A DNA stretch of 8,077 bases from an uncultured Collinsella sp. (GCA_900752275.1 CAADUS010000201.1:1-8077); one strand, 5' to 3'; counted from the stretch's first letter, positions 1 through 6,528 are shown. Program-made: numbers and translations. The notes: generated by a model not told the origin, from the letters alone.

Positions 1-1307
1 AGACCCAGCTCGGCGGCGCGCTCGGCCTCCTGGTCGCAGAGCAGCTTATCGTATGCCTTCAAGAACGGCAGGGAGATGATGGCGTCCAGCAAGATGATGA
101 TCGCGACAAATACCAGGGCGATAAGCTGGAAGTTCGTGGTGATGAAAATGCCGATGGGGGCAGGGGTAGCCCAAGGCACCACGAAGGAGAAGCCGTTCAT
201 GCCCACGTTATCGATAAAGAACTTGGCAACACTCACGTTGACGCAGCCGGCGGCAACAAAGGGGATGAGCATGTAGGGGTTAAGGATCATCGGCGCGCCA
301 AAGAGCAGCGGTTCGTTGACGGCGAAGGCAACAGGAACAATCGAGGCCTTACCGACGGCTTTGAGCTGCTTGGACTTCATAAAGAGAATCAGCAGAAGCG
401 GCACGATGAACGTGGCGCCGGTGCCGCCGAACTCACCCACGAGCGACATGTTAAAGGTGAGGGAGTGGGCGGGGTGACCACCGGCCAGCAGAACCTGCAG
501 GTTCTCGGCCTGGTTGGCAAGACGGATGGGGTCGATGCCCGGCTGGACAATCGAAGGACCATGGACACCGATGAACCAGAAGAACGCGGTGGCTGCCTGG
601 ATAAGGATAAGGCCAGGATAGGTTTCTGCAGCGGTAAAGAGCGGGGAGAGCAGTTTGATGAGCAGCTCGGAGAACGGAACGCCCATGAGGTTGCGCACAA
701 CCACATCGATGATGCCGCAGATGATGACGGCGCCGCCAAAGGGGATGATGTCGCGGAAGTTTTGAGCGATGGCGCCCGGGACCTCCTTGGGCAGCTTAAT
801 GGTCAGATCGCGCGAGACGCAGAATTTATAGACCCACACGGTAATGAACGCGGCGATGTAGGCCGAGAACAGACCGCGCGTGCCCATGCTGGTGCAGTCG
901 AAGACCGAAAGTTCGGAGCCGTTGAACTTGGTGGTGAACTGCGTGACTGCGAGCAGCAGCATGCTGCACTGGGCGGCCACCATGGTGGAACCGTCGTTGA
1001 GCACTTTGCCGGCGGGCATGCGACGGTTCATGGAAGCCGTAAAGTTCTTGGCAGTGGTGCCGGCAACCATGATGCCCATGACACCCATGGTGAAGTTGTA
1101 CAGCTTGTTGCACCAGTCGATGAGCGGCTGGGGCAGCGTGATGCCAACTACGCCAGGAAGGGTGGCAATCAGCAGGAAGATCGAAGAGGTAAGGACGATG
1201 GGCATGCACCCAAGGAATCCGTCCTTGATGGCCTGGAGGTAGATGTTCCTCGAGATCTTCTCAAAGAACGGCTGATGCTTTTCGAGCATCTTTACGATGG
1301 CGTCCAT
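1..1307 (-). CDS. PTS lactose/cellobiose-family EIIC permease, 3' end cut off by window edge
   Basis: This is the membrane channel subunit of a sugar phosphotransferase system; EIIC moves the sugar across the membrane while EIIB phosphorylates it. 435 codons are visible without a stop. The start is ATG at 1305-1307 with AAAGGAG four bases upstream. The product is mostly hydrophobic and shares long blocks with the complete EIICB at 3007-4767, including NIYLQAIKDGF near residue 21 and KLPKEVPGAIAQNFRDI. Signature motifs of the family are visible: GVHGPS (GIHG in most members) and FAVNEPLLFGAP, with Asn331-Glu332-Pro333. The visible part ends with LLCDQEAERAAELG, aligning with the point where the other protein enters its EIIB linker. 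An EIIB domain may therefore be fused beyond the edge (inference). It is divergent from the repressor at 1583 with a palindromic operator between them. The substrate cannot be told from sequence; beta-glucosides or beta-galactosides are likely for the family. Confidence 0.93.
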   Translation of the reverse strand, partial: MDAIVKMLEKHQPFFEKISRNIYLQAIKDGFLGCMPIVLTSSIFLLIATLPGVVGITLPQPLIDWCNKLYNFTMGVMGIMVAGTTAKNFTASMNRRMPAGKVLNDGSTMVAAQCSMLLLAVTQFTTKFNGSELSVFDCTSMGTRGLFSAYIAAFITVWVYKFCVSRDLTIKLPKEVPGAIAQNFRDIIPFGGAVIICGIIDVVVRNLMGVPFSELLIKLLSPLFTAAETYPGLILIQAATAFFWFIGVHGPSIVQPGIDPIRLANQAENLQVLLAGGHPAHSLTFNMSLVGEFGGTGATFIVPLLLILFMKSKQLKAVGKASIVPVAFAVNEPLLFGAPMILNPYMLIPFVAAGCVNVSVAKFFIDNVGMNGFSFVVPWATPAPIGIFITTNFQLIALVFVAIIILLDAIISLPFLKAYDKLLCDQEAERAAELG

Positions 1308-1384
1308 AGAGCTCCTTTGCTACTTGATGCGCGATGCATGTGGATGGAACTGGTCGTCGATGGATGGTCAGGACTGCCCGGAAA

Positions 1385-1403
1385 CCTTCCTGCTCAAGGA
1401 AGG
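1385..1403 (-). other. small hairpin in the EIIC leader
   Basis: A perfect 7-bp inverted repeat (CCTTCCT / AGGAAGG) with a 5-base loop lies between the palindromic operator and the permease start, so it would be in the 5' leader of the mRNA. There is no U-tract on the minus strand after it, so it is not a classical terminator. It may be chance or a weak structural element. Confidence 0.3.
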
Positions 1404-1408
1404 CATTG

Positions 1409-1432
1409 CGAAATGACAACGTTGTCATTTCG
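1409..1432. promoter_or_regulatory. perfect 24-bp palindromic operator, LacI-type
   Basis: The 24 bases are an uninterrupted perfect palindrome with core AAATGACAAC/GTTGTCATTT flanked by CG on both sides. A central CpG in a TGxxAxCG/CGxTxxCA frame is the hallmark of LacI/CcpA-family operators; the core TGACAACGTTGTCA departs from the CcpA cre consensus at one position. It lies 102 bp upstream of the permease start and 150 bp upstream of the repressor start. It is most likely bound by the adjacent repressor, though a catabolite-type LacI regulator is an alternative. Confidence 0.85.
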
Positions 1433-1434
1433 TT

Positions 1435-1445
1435 AATGACAACGT
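1435..1445. promoter_or_regulatory. second operator half-site (AATGACAACGT)
   Basis: The left half of the 24-bp palindrome is repeated here as AATGACAACGT, in the same orientation, with its CpG 23 bp from the palindrome centre. The right half is degenerate (AAGACATT in place of TGTCATT). The same spacing (22 bp) separates two operators in the other divergent region, which supports a cooperative pair of sites. Confidence 0.5.
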
Positions 1446-1493
1446 AAGACATTTTTGGAAGAGCAACAAGGATATACGGGTGAGTGGTCGATA

Positions 1494-1510
1494 TTGTTCG
1501 GTAAACGGTT
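1494..1510. promoter_or_regulatory. motif TTGTTCGGTAAACGGTT shared with the second repressor promoter
   Basis: This 17-base sequence recurs at 6599-6615 with one substitution (A to G). In both places it lies just upstream of the -35 position of a lacI-family gene. The 13 bases TCGATATTGTTCG at 1488-1500 also recur at 6413-6425. It is either retained homology from module duplication or a binding site for a shared regulator. Confidence 0.5.
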
Positions 1511-1512
1511 GA

Positions 1513-1540
1513 TTTATCAGTCAGGCAGGTGGTGTATGCT
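1513..1540 (+). promoter_or_regulatory. probable promoter of LacI-family repressor 1
   Basis: A weak -35-like TTTATC (1513-1518) and -10-like TATGCT (1535-1540) are separated by 16 bases. They align with the much better promoter of the second repressor, where the same upstream motif precedes TTGACA. The elements are poor matches, so the exact positions are uncertain. Confidence 0.4.
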
Positions 1541-1573
1541 AGAACGCAAAAAACAAGCGATAGAGAATCGAGT

Positions 1574-1580
1574 GGAGAAG
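1574..1580 (+). promoter_or_regulatory. ribosome binding site deciding the repressor 1 start
   Basis: GGAGAAG lies just before GTG at 1583; the GGAG core is five bases from that GTG and 14 from the next in-frame ATG at 1592. The upstream ATG at 1529 overlaps the promoter region and has no Shine-Dalgarno sequence. GTG 1583 is therefore the preferred start. Confidence 0.55.
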
Positions 1581-1582
1581 CA

Positions 1583-2593
1583 GTGACAACGATGGACAAG
1601 AAAAATGTCTCGATGAACGATGTGGCGATTGCCGCGGGTGTTTCTCTCAAGACGGTGTCGCGTGTGATCAACGAGCCCGATAGCGTGCGAGAGTCGACAC
1701 GCGATAAGGTTCATTCGGCCATGGAGGCGCTCGGGTTTCGAACCAACTTTGCCGCGCGTTCGCTCAAGTTAGGCCGTTACGGATGCATCGGCGTCGTGCT
1801 GTTTCACTTGTCGGGCGGTGCCGTGGACATGATTGACGGTATCGCCGGTGCCGCCGAAGAACGCGGCTTTGCGCTCACGATGATCAAAAAGCGGGCAGGG
1901 GAGAAGATGACCCTTGCCGATGCGGCGCGTAGGATGTCGCAGCTGCCTGTTGATGGCATGATCTTCAACCTGCGTCAGATGGTCGATGACTTTGATACCT
2001 TTGAGGCACCGAAAGACCTCAAGACGGTGATTATCACGCCGATGGAGCATCCTACCTGCTCTACCGTTAGTGACGATCAAGAGGGTGGTGCGCGCATGGC
2101 GTGCGAGTACTTCTTAAATCGCGGGCACAAGAACGTGTACTTCGTCTCTGGTAAGAAAGAGGCGCTGTCGAGCCAGTGTCGTATGAAAGGTTGGCGTGCG
2201 GCACTCGAGGCGCGTGGCATTGAGCCGCCCGAGCCTCTGCAAGGCGATTGGAATGCGGATAGTGGCTATGCCGCGGGCCTTGTGCTTGCCGAAAAGCCCG
2301 ATTGCACGGCGGTCCTCGCTGCTAACGACTGCATGGCAAACGGCGTGATGATGGCTCTACGTGACAAGGGTCTGAGTGTGCCCGATGATGTGTCCGTGAT
2401 TGGCTTTGATGACGAGCTTTACAAGACGATACCTAATTCGATTCTGACGTCGGTGAAGTTTCGCCACCGCGAGCTGGGCGTCCGTGCGCTCAACGAGGTC
2501 GTTGCGGGCCTAGAAGCCCCGAGCTCCAGAAGCCGTACGCTCGTCTCGGGCGTGTTGGTCGAGCGTTCCAGCGTAAAGGACCTGCGGGCGTAG
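1583..2593 (+). CDS. LacI-family transcriptional repressor 1
   Basis: A 336-residue DNA-binding regulator, normal length for the LacI/GalR family. An N-terminal helix-turn-helix spans about residues 11-30 (MNDVAIAAGVSLKTVSRVIN). It is followed by the hinge helix AARSL, about residues 57-61, whose Leu is the residue that inserts at the central CpG of LacI-type operators. The rest is a periplasmic-binding-protein-like sensor domain, with DGMIFNL, RGHKNVYFVSG, GDWNADSGYAAG, TAVLAANDCMANGVMMAL and the family-typical LSVPDDVSVIGFDDE. Start is GTG 1583 (ATG 1592 possible). It is transcribed away from the permease at 1-1307 and very likely represses it through the 24-bp palindrome. A half-site over its own start codon suggests autoregulation. 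It is a clear paralogue of the protein at 6728-7765. The effector is unknown, probably a sugar or sugar phosphate. Confidence 0.93.
   Translation: MTTMDKKNVSMNDVAIAAGVSLKTVSRVINEPDSVRESTRDKVHSAMEALGFRTNFAARSLKLGRYGCIGVVLFHLSGGAVDMIDGIAGAAEERGFALTMIKKRAGEKMTLADAARRMSQLPVDGMIFNLRQMVDDFDTFEAPKDLKTVIITPMEHPTCSTVSDDQEGGARMACEYFLNRGHKNVYFVSGKKEALSSQCRMKGWRAALEARGIEPPEPLQGDWNADSGYAAGLVLAEKPDCTAVLAANDCMANGVMMALRDKGLSVPDDVSVIGFDDELYKTIPNSILTSVKFRHRELGVRALNEVVAGLEAPSSRSRTLVSGVLVERSSVKDLRA
1584..1591. promoter_or_regulatory. operator half-site TGACAACG over the repressor 1 start codon
   Basis: The eight bases match one half of the TGACAACGTTGTCA palindrome exactly and overlap the GTG start. The other half is not conserved. 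The second module likewise has a third operator downstream of its repressor promoter, so this may be an autoregulatory or looping site. Eight bases could also match by chance. Confidence 0.35.
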
Positions 2594-2611
2594 ACGTGCT
2601 CGGCTCGTTCA

Positions 2612-2666
2612 TCTCAATCTGTAACAACCAGACGTCCAAAACCGGTTTTAGTGTTACGGATTTAGA
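2612..2666. repeat. 55-bp palindromic unit U1
   Basis: Left word TCTCAATCTGTAACA and right word TGTTACGGATTTAGA enclose a 25-base interior that is the most diverged of the six and contains AACCGGTT. The right word carries a G where the others have A (TTACGG versus TTACAG). Confidence 0.85.
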
Positions 2667-2692
2667 CAATTCGGCCCCGCCTATTCCATTTG

Positions 2693-2747
2693 TCTCGATC
2701 TGTAACAGTTAAGGGTGAAATAACCAGCTAGATGTTACAGATCTAGA
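2693..2747. repeat. 55-bp palindromic unit U2
   Basis: Left word TCTCGATCTGTAACA and right word TGTTACAGATCTAGA enclose a 25-base interior with a GGT/ACC apical pairing, different in sequence from the other units but still able to fold. Confidence 0.88.
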
Positions 2748-2772
2748 TTGATTGGATTGACCCATCTGTTTG

Positions 2773-2827
2773 TCTCGATCTGTAACATCTAAGCGGTCAA
2801 AAGCGGTCTACATGTTACAGATTGAGA
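2773..2827. repeat. 55-bp palindromic unit U3 (subtype B)
   Basis: Left word TCTCGATCTGTAACA and right word TGTTACAGATTGAGA. The interior contains CGGTCAAAAGCGG, shared with U5 in array 2. It is preceded by GTTTG, as U5 is. Confidence 0.9.
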
Positions 2828-2851
2828 TTTTCGGCTTGGCCTGTGCGTTCA

Positions 2852-2906
2852 CCTCGATCTGTAACAGCTAGGACCGAAAAACTCGGCTAGATGTTACAGA
2901 TTGAGA
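2852..2906. repeat. 55-bp palindromic unit U4 (subtype A)
   Basis: Left word CCTCGATCTGTAACA and right word TGTTACAGATTGAGA. The interior pairs CTAG and CCGA with TCGG and CTAG around an A-rich loop. From CTGTAACAG to its end it differs from U6 at a single base over 48 positions. It is preceded by GTTCA, as U6 is. Confidence 0.92.
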
Positions 2907-2935
2907 TGAACAGGAGGACGGGTGCGGTCTAAACA

Positions 2936-2974
2936 AAATGGCCCGCGCATCATACATCGATGCACGGGCCATTT
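2936..2974. terminator. strong bidirectional intrinsic terminator
   Basis: A 10-bp perfect stem AAATGGCCCG / CGGGCCATTT is followed inward, after one mismatch, by GCAT / ATGC around a 9-base loop. On the minus strand the stem ends in TTTTGTTTAG, a good U-rich tail 32 bases past the EIICB stop. On the plus strand it ends in ATTTATTGTC. It would terminate the lacG-EIICB operon and also transcripts from repressor 1 reading through the array. Confidence 0.88.
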
Positions 2975-3006
2975 ATTGTCTGCGAGCGGCAGGTGGTGTC
3001 AGCGTC

Positions 3007-4767
3007 TTATGCCTCGAGGTTTTCCTCGATCCAGGCGACGGCACCCTTGGGATCCTTAGTGAGGTCGATGTACTGTTTGCCCTTGGGCGACAGCAGCGTG
3101 ATGCCCAGGCGGTCGGTGTCGGCCTTCATTTCGTTGTAATAGGTGCGAACCTGCGGAGCCAGGACGATGACGTTGTACTGGTCCATGATGGCGTAGTGAC
3201 TGCCGTAGGCACCGGCGTTGGCGGTAATGTCGATGCCCAGCTCGTCGGCGCCTTCCTTAAGCGCGTTGGCGAGCAGTGCAGAGGTGCCGGCGCCAGCGCA
3301 CAGAACCAGAACCCTCAGATCCTTGCCCTTAAGGGCGGACGGAGCTGCGGAGGCCTCAGTGGCAGAAGCGGTCTCGACAACAGGAGGCTCAACGGCGGGG
3401 GCGTCAGCGGTCTTGACGGTCTTGGTCTCCTCGGCCTCTTCTTCGGCCAGGGTCTCGGCCTCCTGCTTGCACAGGACGTTGTCGTAGGCCTTGCAGAACG
3501 GGTAGTAGATCAAGAAGTCAACGACCAGCAGGACGACAACCAGGACCAGAGAGATCGGCTGGAAGTTGGTGTCGATGAAGGTGCCGATCGGTCCGGGGAG
3601 TGCCCACGGCATGGCATAGATAAAGCCGTTCATACCCAAAAAGTCGATGAAGAACTTACCAATGAGGACGTTGGCCACGGGGGCAAACAGGAACGGAATC
3701 AGGAAGTACGGGTTGAGGATGATGGGCGCGGCGAACAGCAGCGGCTCGTTGACGGCGAACATCACGGGTACGACAGAGGCTTTGCCGACGGCCTTGAGCT
3801 GCTTGGAGCGCATAAAGAGCAGGAAGATGATCGGGACAATGAACGTGGCGCCGGTGCCGCCGAGTTCGCCGATGTAGTTACCGAAGTTCTCGGTCAGGGC
3901 GAGGGCGGGGTGACCGCCGGCCTGCAGCGTGGCGAGGTTGGTGGTGATGTTGCCAAACAGCGCGGCGTTGAGGGCGGGCTTAACGACCGAGGGGCCGTGG
4001 ATGCCCATGAACCAGAACAGCGGGATCATGAACCAGATGAGGGCGAGGCCGGCGTAGGAATCGGCAGCGGCGAACAGCGGGCTCACCAGCGTGGAGATGA
4101 CGTTGGCAAACGGGACGGCCAAGCAGGTGCGGCAGATAACGTCGATGACGGCGACAAACAGGATGGAGAAGCTGAAGGCGAAGATGTCGCGGAAGTTCTG
4201 GGCGATGGCGCCGGGGACTTCTTTGGGCAGCTTGATGGTGATGTCTCGCTTAATGCAGAAGGCATAGATGTTGACCGTGGCAAATGCGGCGACAAAGGAG
4301 CTCAGCAGGCCCTTGGTGCCCATGTTGTCGGTAAAGAACACCGAGACGTCGGCGCCGTCGATCTTGGCGCTCGTCTGGGTAACGGCCAAGATGAGCATAG
4401 CGCACATGGCGGCGACCATGGTGCTCGTGGCGTTGATAGCCTTGCCGGCAGGCATGCGGCGGTTCTTGGAGCCGGTCAGCGCGCTTGCGGTGGTGCCGGC
4501 GACCATGATGCCCACGACGCCCATCGTGAAGTTGTAAACCTTGTTGCAGAAGTTCACGACGTCGACGTTCCACCAGTCGGGCAGCGTAAAGCCGCCGACC
4601 GTGGCGACAACGCCCGGCAGGGTCGAAATAAGCAGGAAGACAGAAGAAGACAGGATGATGGGCATTGCTGCCAAAAAGCCGTCTTTAATGGCCTGAAGGT
4701 AGATGTTCTTAGAGACCTTGTCGAAGTACGGCTGACCTTTCTCCAAGAACTTAACGATCGATTCCAT
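3007..4767 (-). CDS. lacE: PTS lactose-type EIICB permease (LacE-like)
   Basis: A 586-residue fused permease and phosphotransfer protein, the length expected for lactose-specific EIICB. Residues 1 to about 434 form the multi-span EIIC domain, with FWFMGIHGPS (GIHG at 255-258) and FAVNEPLLF (Asn340-Glu341-Pro342). Residues 435-480 are a linker rich in Glu, Ala and Pro. From about 481 the EIIB domain begins with LRVLVLCAGAGTSALLANAL; Cys490 (codon 3298-3300) is the predicted phosphocysteine. It would take phosphate from an EIIA not present here and pass it to the sugar during import. Start ATG 4765-4767 follows AGAGGAG by eight bases. It lies downstream of lacG on the same strand, 176 bases away, with a hairpin between. 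The LacE name rests on the LacG neighbour and the domain order; a broader beta-galactoside or cellobiose specificity is possible. Confidence 0.93.
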   Translation of the reverse strand: MESIVKFLEKGQPYFDKVSKNIYLQAIKDGFLAAMPIILSSSVFLLISTLPGVVATVGGFTLPDWWNVDVVNFCNKVYNFTMGVVGIMVAGTTASALTGSKNRRMPAGKAINATSTMVAAMCAMLILAVTQTSAKIDGADVSVFFTDNMGTKGLLSSFVAAFATVNIYAFCIKRDITIKLPKEVPGAIAQNFRDIFAFSFSILFVAVIDVICRTCLAVPFANVISTLVSPLFAAADSYAGLALIWFMIPLFWFMGIHGPSVVKPALNAALFGNITTNLATLQAGGHPALALTENFGNYIGELGGTGATFIVPIIFLLFMRSKQLKAVGKASVVPVMFAVNEPLLFAAPIILNPYFLIPFLFAPVANVLIGKFFIDFLGMNGFIYAMPWALPGPIGTFIDTNFQPISLVLVVVLLVVDFLIYYPFCKAYDNVLCKQEAETLAEEEAEETKTVKTADAPAVEPPVVETASATEASAAPSALKGKDLRVLVLCAGAGTSALLANALKEGADELGIDITANAGAYGSHYAIMDQYNVIVLAPQVRTYYNEMKADTDRLGITLLSPKGKQYIDLTKDPKGAVAWIEENLEA

Positions 4768-4875
4768 AGTTCACGCTCCTCTTTGCATGAAATCTTAATG
4801 GCATGGACGTTGAAAACCTATATGGTCTCCCGCTTGCTAAAAGCCCGGGTGCAGGCGGGGTCGGTCCCAGGGGGA

Positions 4876-4922
4876 GAGAGGGGAGCGGCTGGGTTTGTAT
4901 CGCATAGGGCCGCTCCCTTCTC
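4876..4922 (-). terminator. intercistronic hairpin between lacG and EIICB (no U-tract)
   Basis: GGGAGCGGC at 4881-4889 and GCCGCTCCC at 4909-4917 form a perfect 9-bp stem, extending to 14 bp with one mismatch (4876-4889 / 4909-4922) around a 19-base loop. It starts 22 bases past the lacG stop. The minus strand after it is GC-rich, not U-rich, so it is more likely a partial terminator, attenuator or mRNA-end stabiliser than a full intrinsic terminator. It could lower EIICB expression relative to lacG. Confidence 0.6.
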
Positions 4923-4943
4923 GGGAGAAAGCGAGGCGATGCG

Positions 4944-6386
4944 CTACTGCGCGTCCGCCATAGTGTCGGCGAGCTCCTTGTACCAGAGTGCCGACTGCTT
5001 GATGTAGCGTTTTTGCGTGTCGAAGTCGATGTAGAACAGGCCGTAGCGCTTGTTATAGCCATTGGCCCACGAGAACTGGTCCTGCAGGCTCCAGATAAAG
5101 TAGCCCTGGACGTCGACGCCCTCGGCGCGCGCCTGGAGCACCTTCTCCATGTGCTGGTCGACAAAGTCGATGCGCTCGGGATCGGCGACGATGCCGTTTG
5201 CGTCGGGCTCGGGGTCCTTGTGGCCCAGGCCGTTTTCGGTGATATAGATGACGGGGAGGTTGGGATAGGTGGCGCTGATGTGCTTGAGCGTGTCGTAGAG
5301 GCCTTGCGGGTAGATGAGCCAATCCCAGTCGGTGGTGGGGATACCCGGCATATCGACCTGCTGCCCGACGCCCTTAAACTTAAAGCACGAGGTGCCCTTG
5401 TCTCCGGTGCCGTTAAAGCTGTTGGTGGACTCGCCATCGTAGGCGGCGATAAACGCCGACTGATAGTAGTTGAGGCCGAACATATCGTTGCGGGGCGCCG
5501 CCTTGGCGAGCTCCTCCATGTCGCTGTCCTCAACCGTAAGTGTGGCGTTGTTGGCACGCAGAATCTCGTTGATGAGTGAGAGGGTGCGCGCGGAGTAGTG
5601 ACCCAGGAAGGCGCCGTCCATGATGAAGTCGGTGTAGAAGGCGTTGTACAGGTCGGCGGCGTGCTGGTCGGCGGGCGAGTCGGTGGCAGGATATGCCGGC
5701 GTCAGGACGTTGACCATGCCAATGCGTCCGCCCAGGTGCTCGGTCTCGTCAAGATCTTTATACAGGTTGACGGCGCGGGCGTGGGCAACGAGCTCGTTGT
5801 GCTGGCTCTGGATGCCGCTCGTCACATCAAAGTGATGGTTGGGCGGGAAGTTGCCTTGGATGTATTGGGAGTGCGAGAGGCTGATGAGCTCGTTGATGGT
5901 GAACCAATTCTTGACCTCGCGGAACTCGCGGAAGCAGAACTCGGCATAGCGCACATAGGCGTCGACGGTCTTGCGGTTGAGCCAGTCGCCCTGGTTGAAT
6001 AGGGCGGCGGGGGAGTCAAAGTGATGCAGGGACACATAGGGCTCGACGCCATACTTTTTGCAGCAGGCGAACAGCTCGTGGTAGTGCTTAACGCCCTCGG
6101 CGAGGGGCTCGGCATCGTCGCCGTTGGGGAAGATGCGGGTCCAGGCGATGGACACACGGATGGCGTTGAGTCCATGCTCGGCAGAAAGGCGGATATCCTC
6201 CTCGTAGCGGTTGTAGAAATCACTGGCCGGGTCGGGCAAAAAGCGACCCTGGGCGACAAGGTAATCGTCCCACATGGTCTTACCCTTGCCTGCCACCTTC
6301 GTGGAACCTTCCGTTTGGTACGCGGCGGTTGCGGCGCCCCAAACAAAGCCCTTCGGCAGCTGCTGTACGCGGTTTAGCAAAGACAT
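4944..6386 (-). CDS. lacG: 6-phospho-beta-galactosidase, glycoside hydrolase family 1 (LacG-like)
   Basis: A 480-residue cytoplasmic GH1 enzyme that hydrolyses 6-phospho-beta-galactosides such as lactose 6-phosphate, the product of PTS uptake. The N-terminal signature GFVWGAATAAYQTEG is present. The acid/base is Glu166 in FTINEL and the nucleophile Glu384 in YITENGLG. In FSWANGYNKRYG, Ser439, Lys446 and Tyr448 correspond to the phosphate-binding residues of lactococcal LacG. Trp440 matches the Trp associated with galactoside rather than glucoside specificity. Strong similarity to LacG continues through TDWDWLIYPQGLYD, GYFIWSL and the FDTQKRY tail. ATG 6386 is chosen because GAGAGGG lies nine bases upstream; ATG 6392, two codons earlier, is only three bases from it. 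It is the first gene of a minus-strand unit with EIICB and is divergent from repressor 2. 6-phospho-beta-glucosidase activity is the main alternative. Confidence 0.94.
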   Translation of the reverse strand: MSLLNRVQQLPKGFVWGAATAAYQTEGSTKVAGKGKTMWDDYLVAQGRFLPDPASDFYNRYEEDIRLSAEHGLNAIRVSIAWTRIFPNGDDAEPLAEGVKHYHELFACCKKYGVEPYVSLHHFDSPAALFNQGDWLNRKTVDAYVRYAEFCFREFREVKNWFTINELISLSHSQYIQGNFPPNHHFDVTSGIQSQHNELVAHARAVNLYKDLDETEHLGGRIGMVNVLTPAYPATDSPADQHAADLYNAFYTDFIMDGAFLGHYSARTLSLINEILRANNATLTVEDSDMEELAKAAPRNDMFGLNYYQSAFIAAYDGESTNSFNGTGDKGTSCFKFKGVGQQVDMPGIPTTDWDWLIYPQGLYDTLKHISATYPNLPVIYITENGLGHKDPEPDANGIVADPERIDFVDQHMEKVLQARAEGVDVQGYFIWSLQDQFSWANGYNKRYGLFYIDFDTQKRYIKQSALWYKELADTMADAQ

Positions 6387-6395
6387 ATGCATACA

Positions 6396-6402
6396 CCCTC
6401 TC
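6396..6402 (-). promoter_or_regulatory. lacG ribosome binding site
   Basis: GAGAGGG on the minus strand is nine bases before ATG 6384-6386 and only three bases before ATG 6390-6392, favouring the shorter product. Confidence 0.55.
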
Positions 6403-6412
6403 GTCTCGCTGT

Positions 6413-6432
6413 TCGATATTGTTCGTTTGCGC
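6413..6432. promoter_or_regulatory. partial copy of the repressor-promoter motif in the lacG leader
   Basis: TCGATATTGTTCG (6413-6425) is identical to 1488-1500 upstream of repressor 1, then continues as TTTGCGC. It lies about 30 bases upstream of the lacG start. A 13-base match in a short control region is unlikely to be random, but the function is unknown. Confidence 0.4.
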
Positions 6433-6506
6433 TCAGGAGGCTCCCTGGTTGGCGTTCAGCGGTGAAAAAGCCCGATAAACACTATCTTAAAATGATTAGA
6501 ACCAAA

Positions 6507-6522
6507 ATGAGCACGTGAACAT
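6507..6522. promoter_or_regulatory. operator A of module 2 (ATGAGCACGTGAACAT)
   Basis: An imperfect palindrome centred on CpG (ATGnnCACGTGnnCAT) and the best-symmetry member of three sites sharing ATGAGCACGT. It lies in the lacG promoter region, and its centre is 22 bp from operator B, about two helical turns. It is probably bound by repressor 2. Confidence 0.75.
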
Positions 6523-6528
6523 TTGACA

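Larger units (their letters stand above)
2607..2911. repeat. four-unit palindromic repeat array 1
   Basis: Four 55-bp units start at 2612, 2693, 2773 and 2852. Each has an outer 15-bp word close to TCTCGATCTGTAACA, a 25-bp interior, and the inverted word TGTTACAGATTGAGA. Linkers are 26, 25 and 24 bases. Words alternate in orientation with starts 39-41 bp apart throughout. The array begins 13 bases after the repressor 1 stop, and its outermost 20 bases at 2607-2626 are an exact inverted copy of 2892-2911. No ORF or transposase is inside. It lies between convergent genes, with a terminator after it. I do not recognise the family. It may be a REP/BIME-like or MITE-like element, a protein-binding array, or an RNA 3'-end structure. 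Confidence 0.9.

Noticed and set aside
1385..1403. Antiterminator-type RNA target (LicT/BglG RAT) in the permease leader
   Set aside because: The hairpin is short, has no adjoining terminator or U-tract, and no BglG-type antiterminator gene is in the window.
465..1436. Plus-strand open frame of 323 codons
   Set aside because: It lies in exact codon register opposite the EIIC permease and has a low-complexity charged product with no domain.
1529..1582. Upstream ATG extension of repressor 1
   Set aside because: The ATG overlaps the -10 region, has no ribosome binding site, and the extra residues precede the normal helix-turn-helix start.
2612..2906. CRISPR array (regular repeats with 24-26-bp spacers)
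   Set aside because: Repeats are 55-bp palindromes with diverged interiors, the linkers share TTCGG and GTTTG/GTTCA elements rather than being unique, and no cas genes are present.
2607..2911. Insertion sequence bounded by 20-bp inverted repeats
   Set aside because: There is no transposase or other ORF inside and no direct target duplication is visible; kept only as a possible non-autonomous element.
2938..5007. Long plus-strand open frame of 689 codons
   Set aside because: It is the antisense shadow of EIICB and part of lacG, very rich in Gly, Asp and Arg, and it begins within the terminator; typical of high-GC coding DNA.
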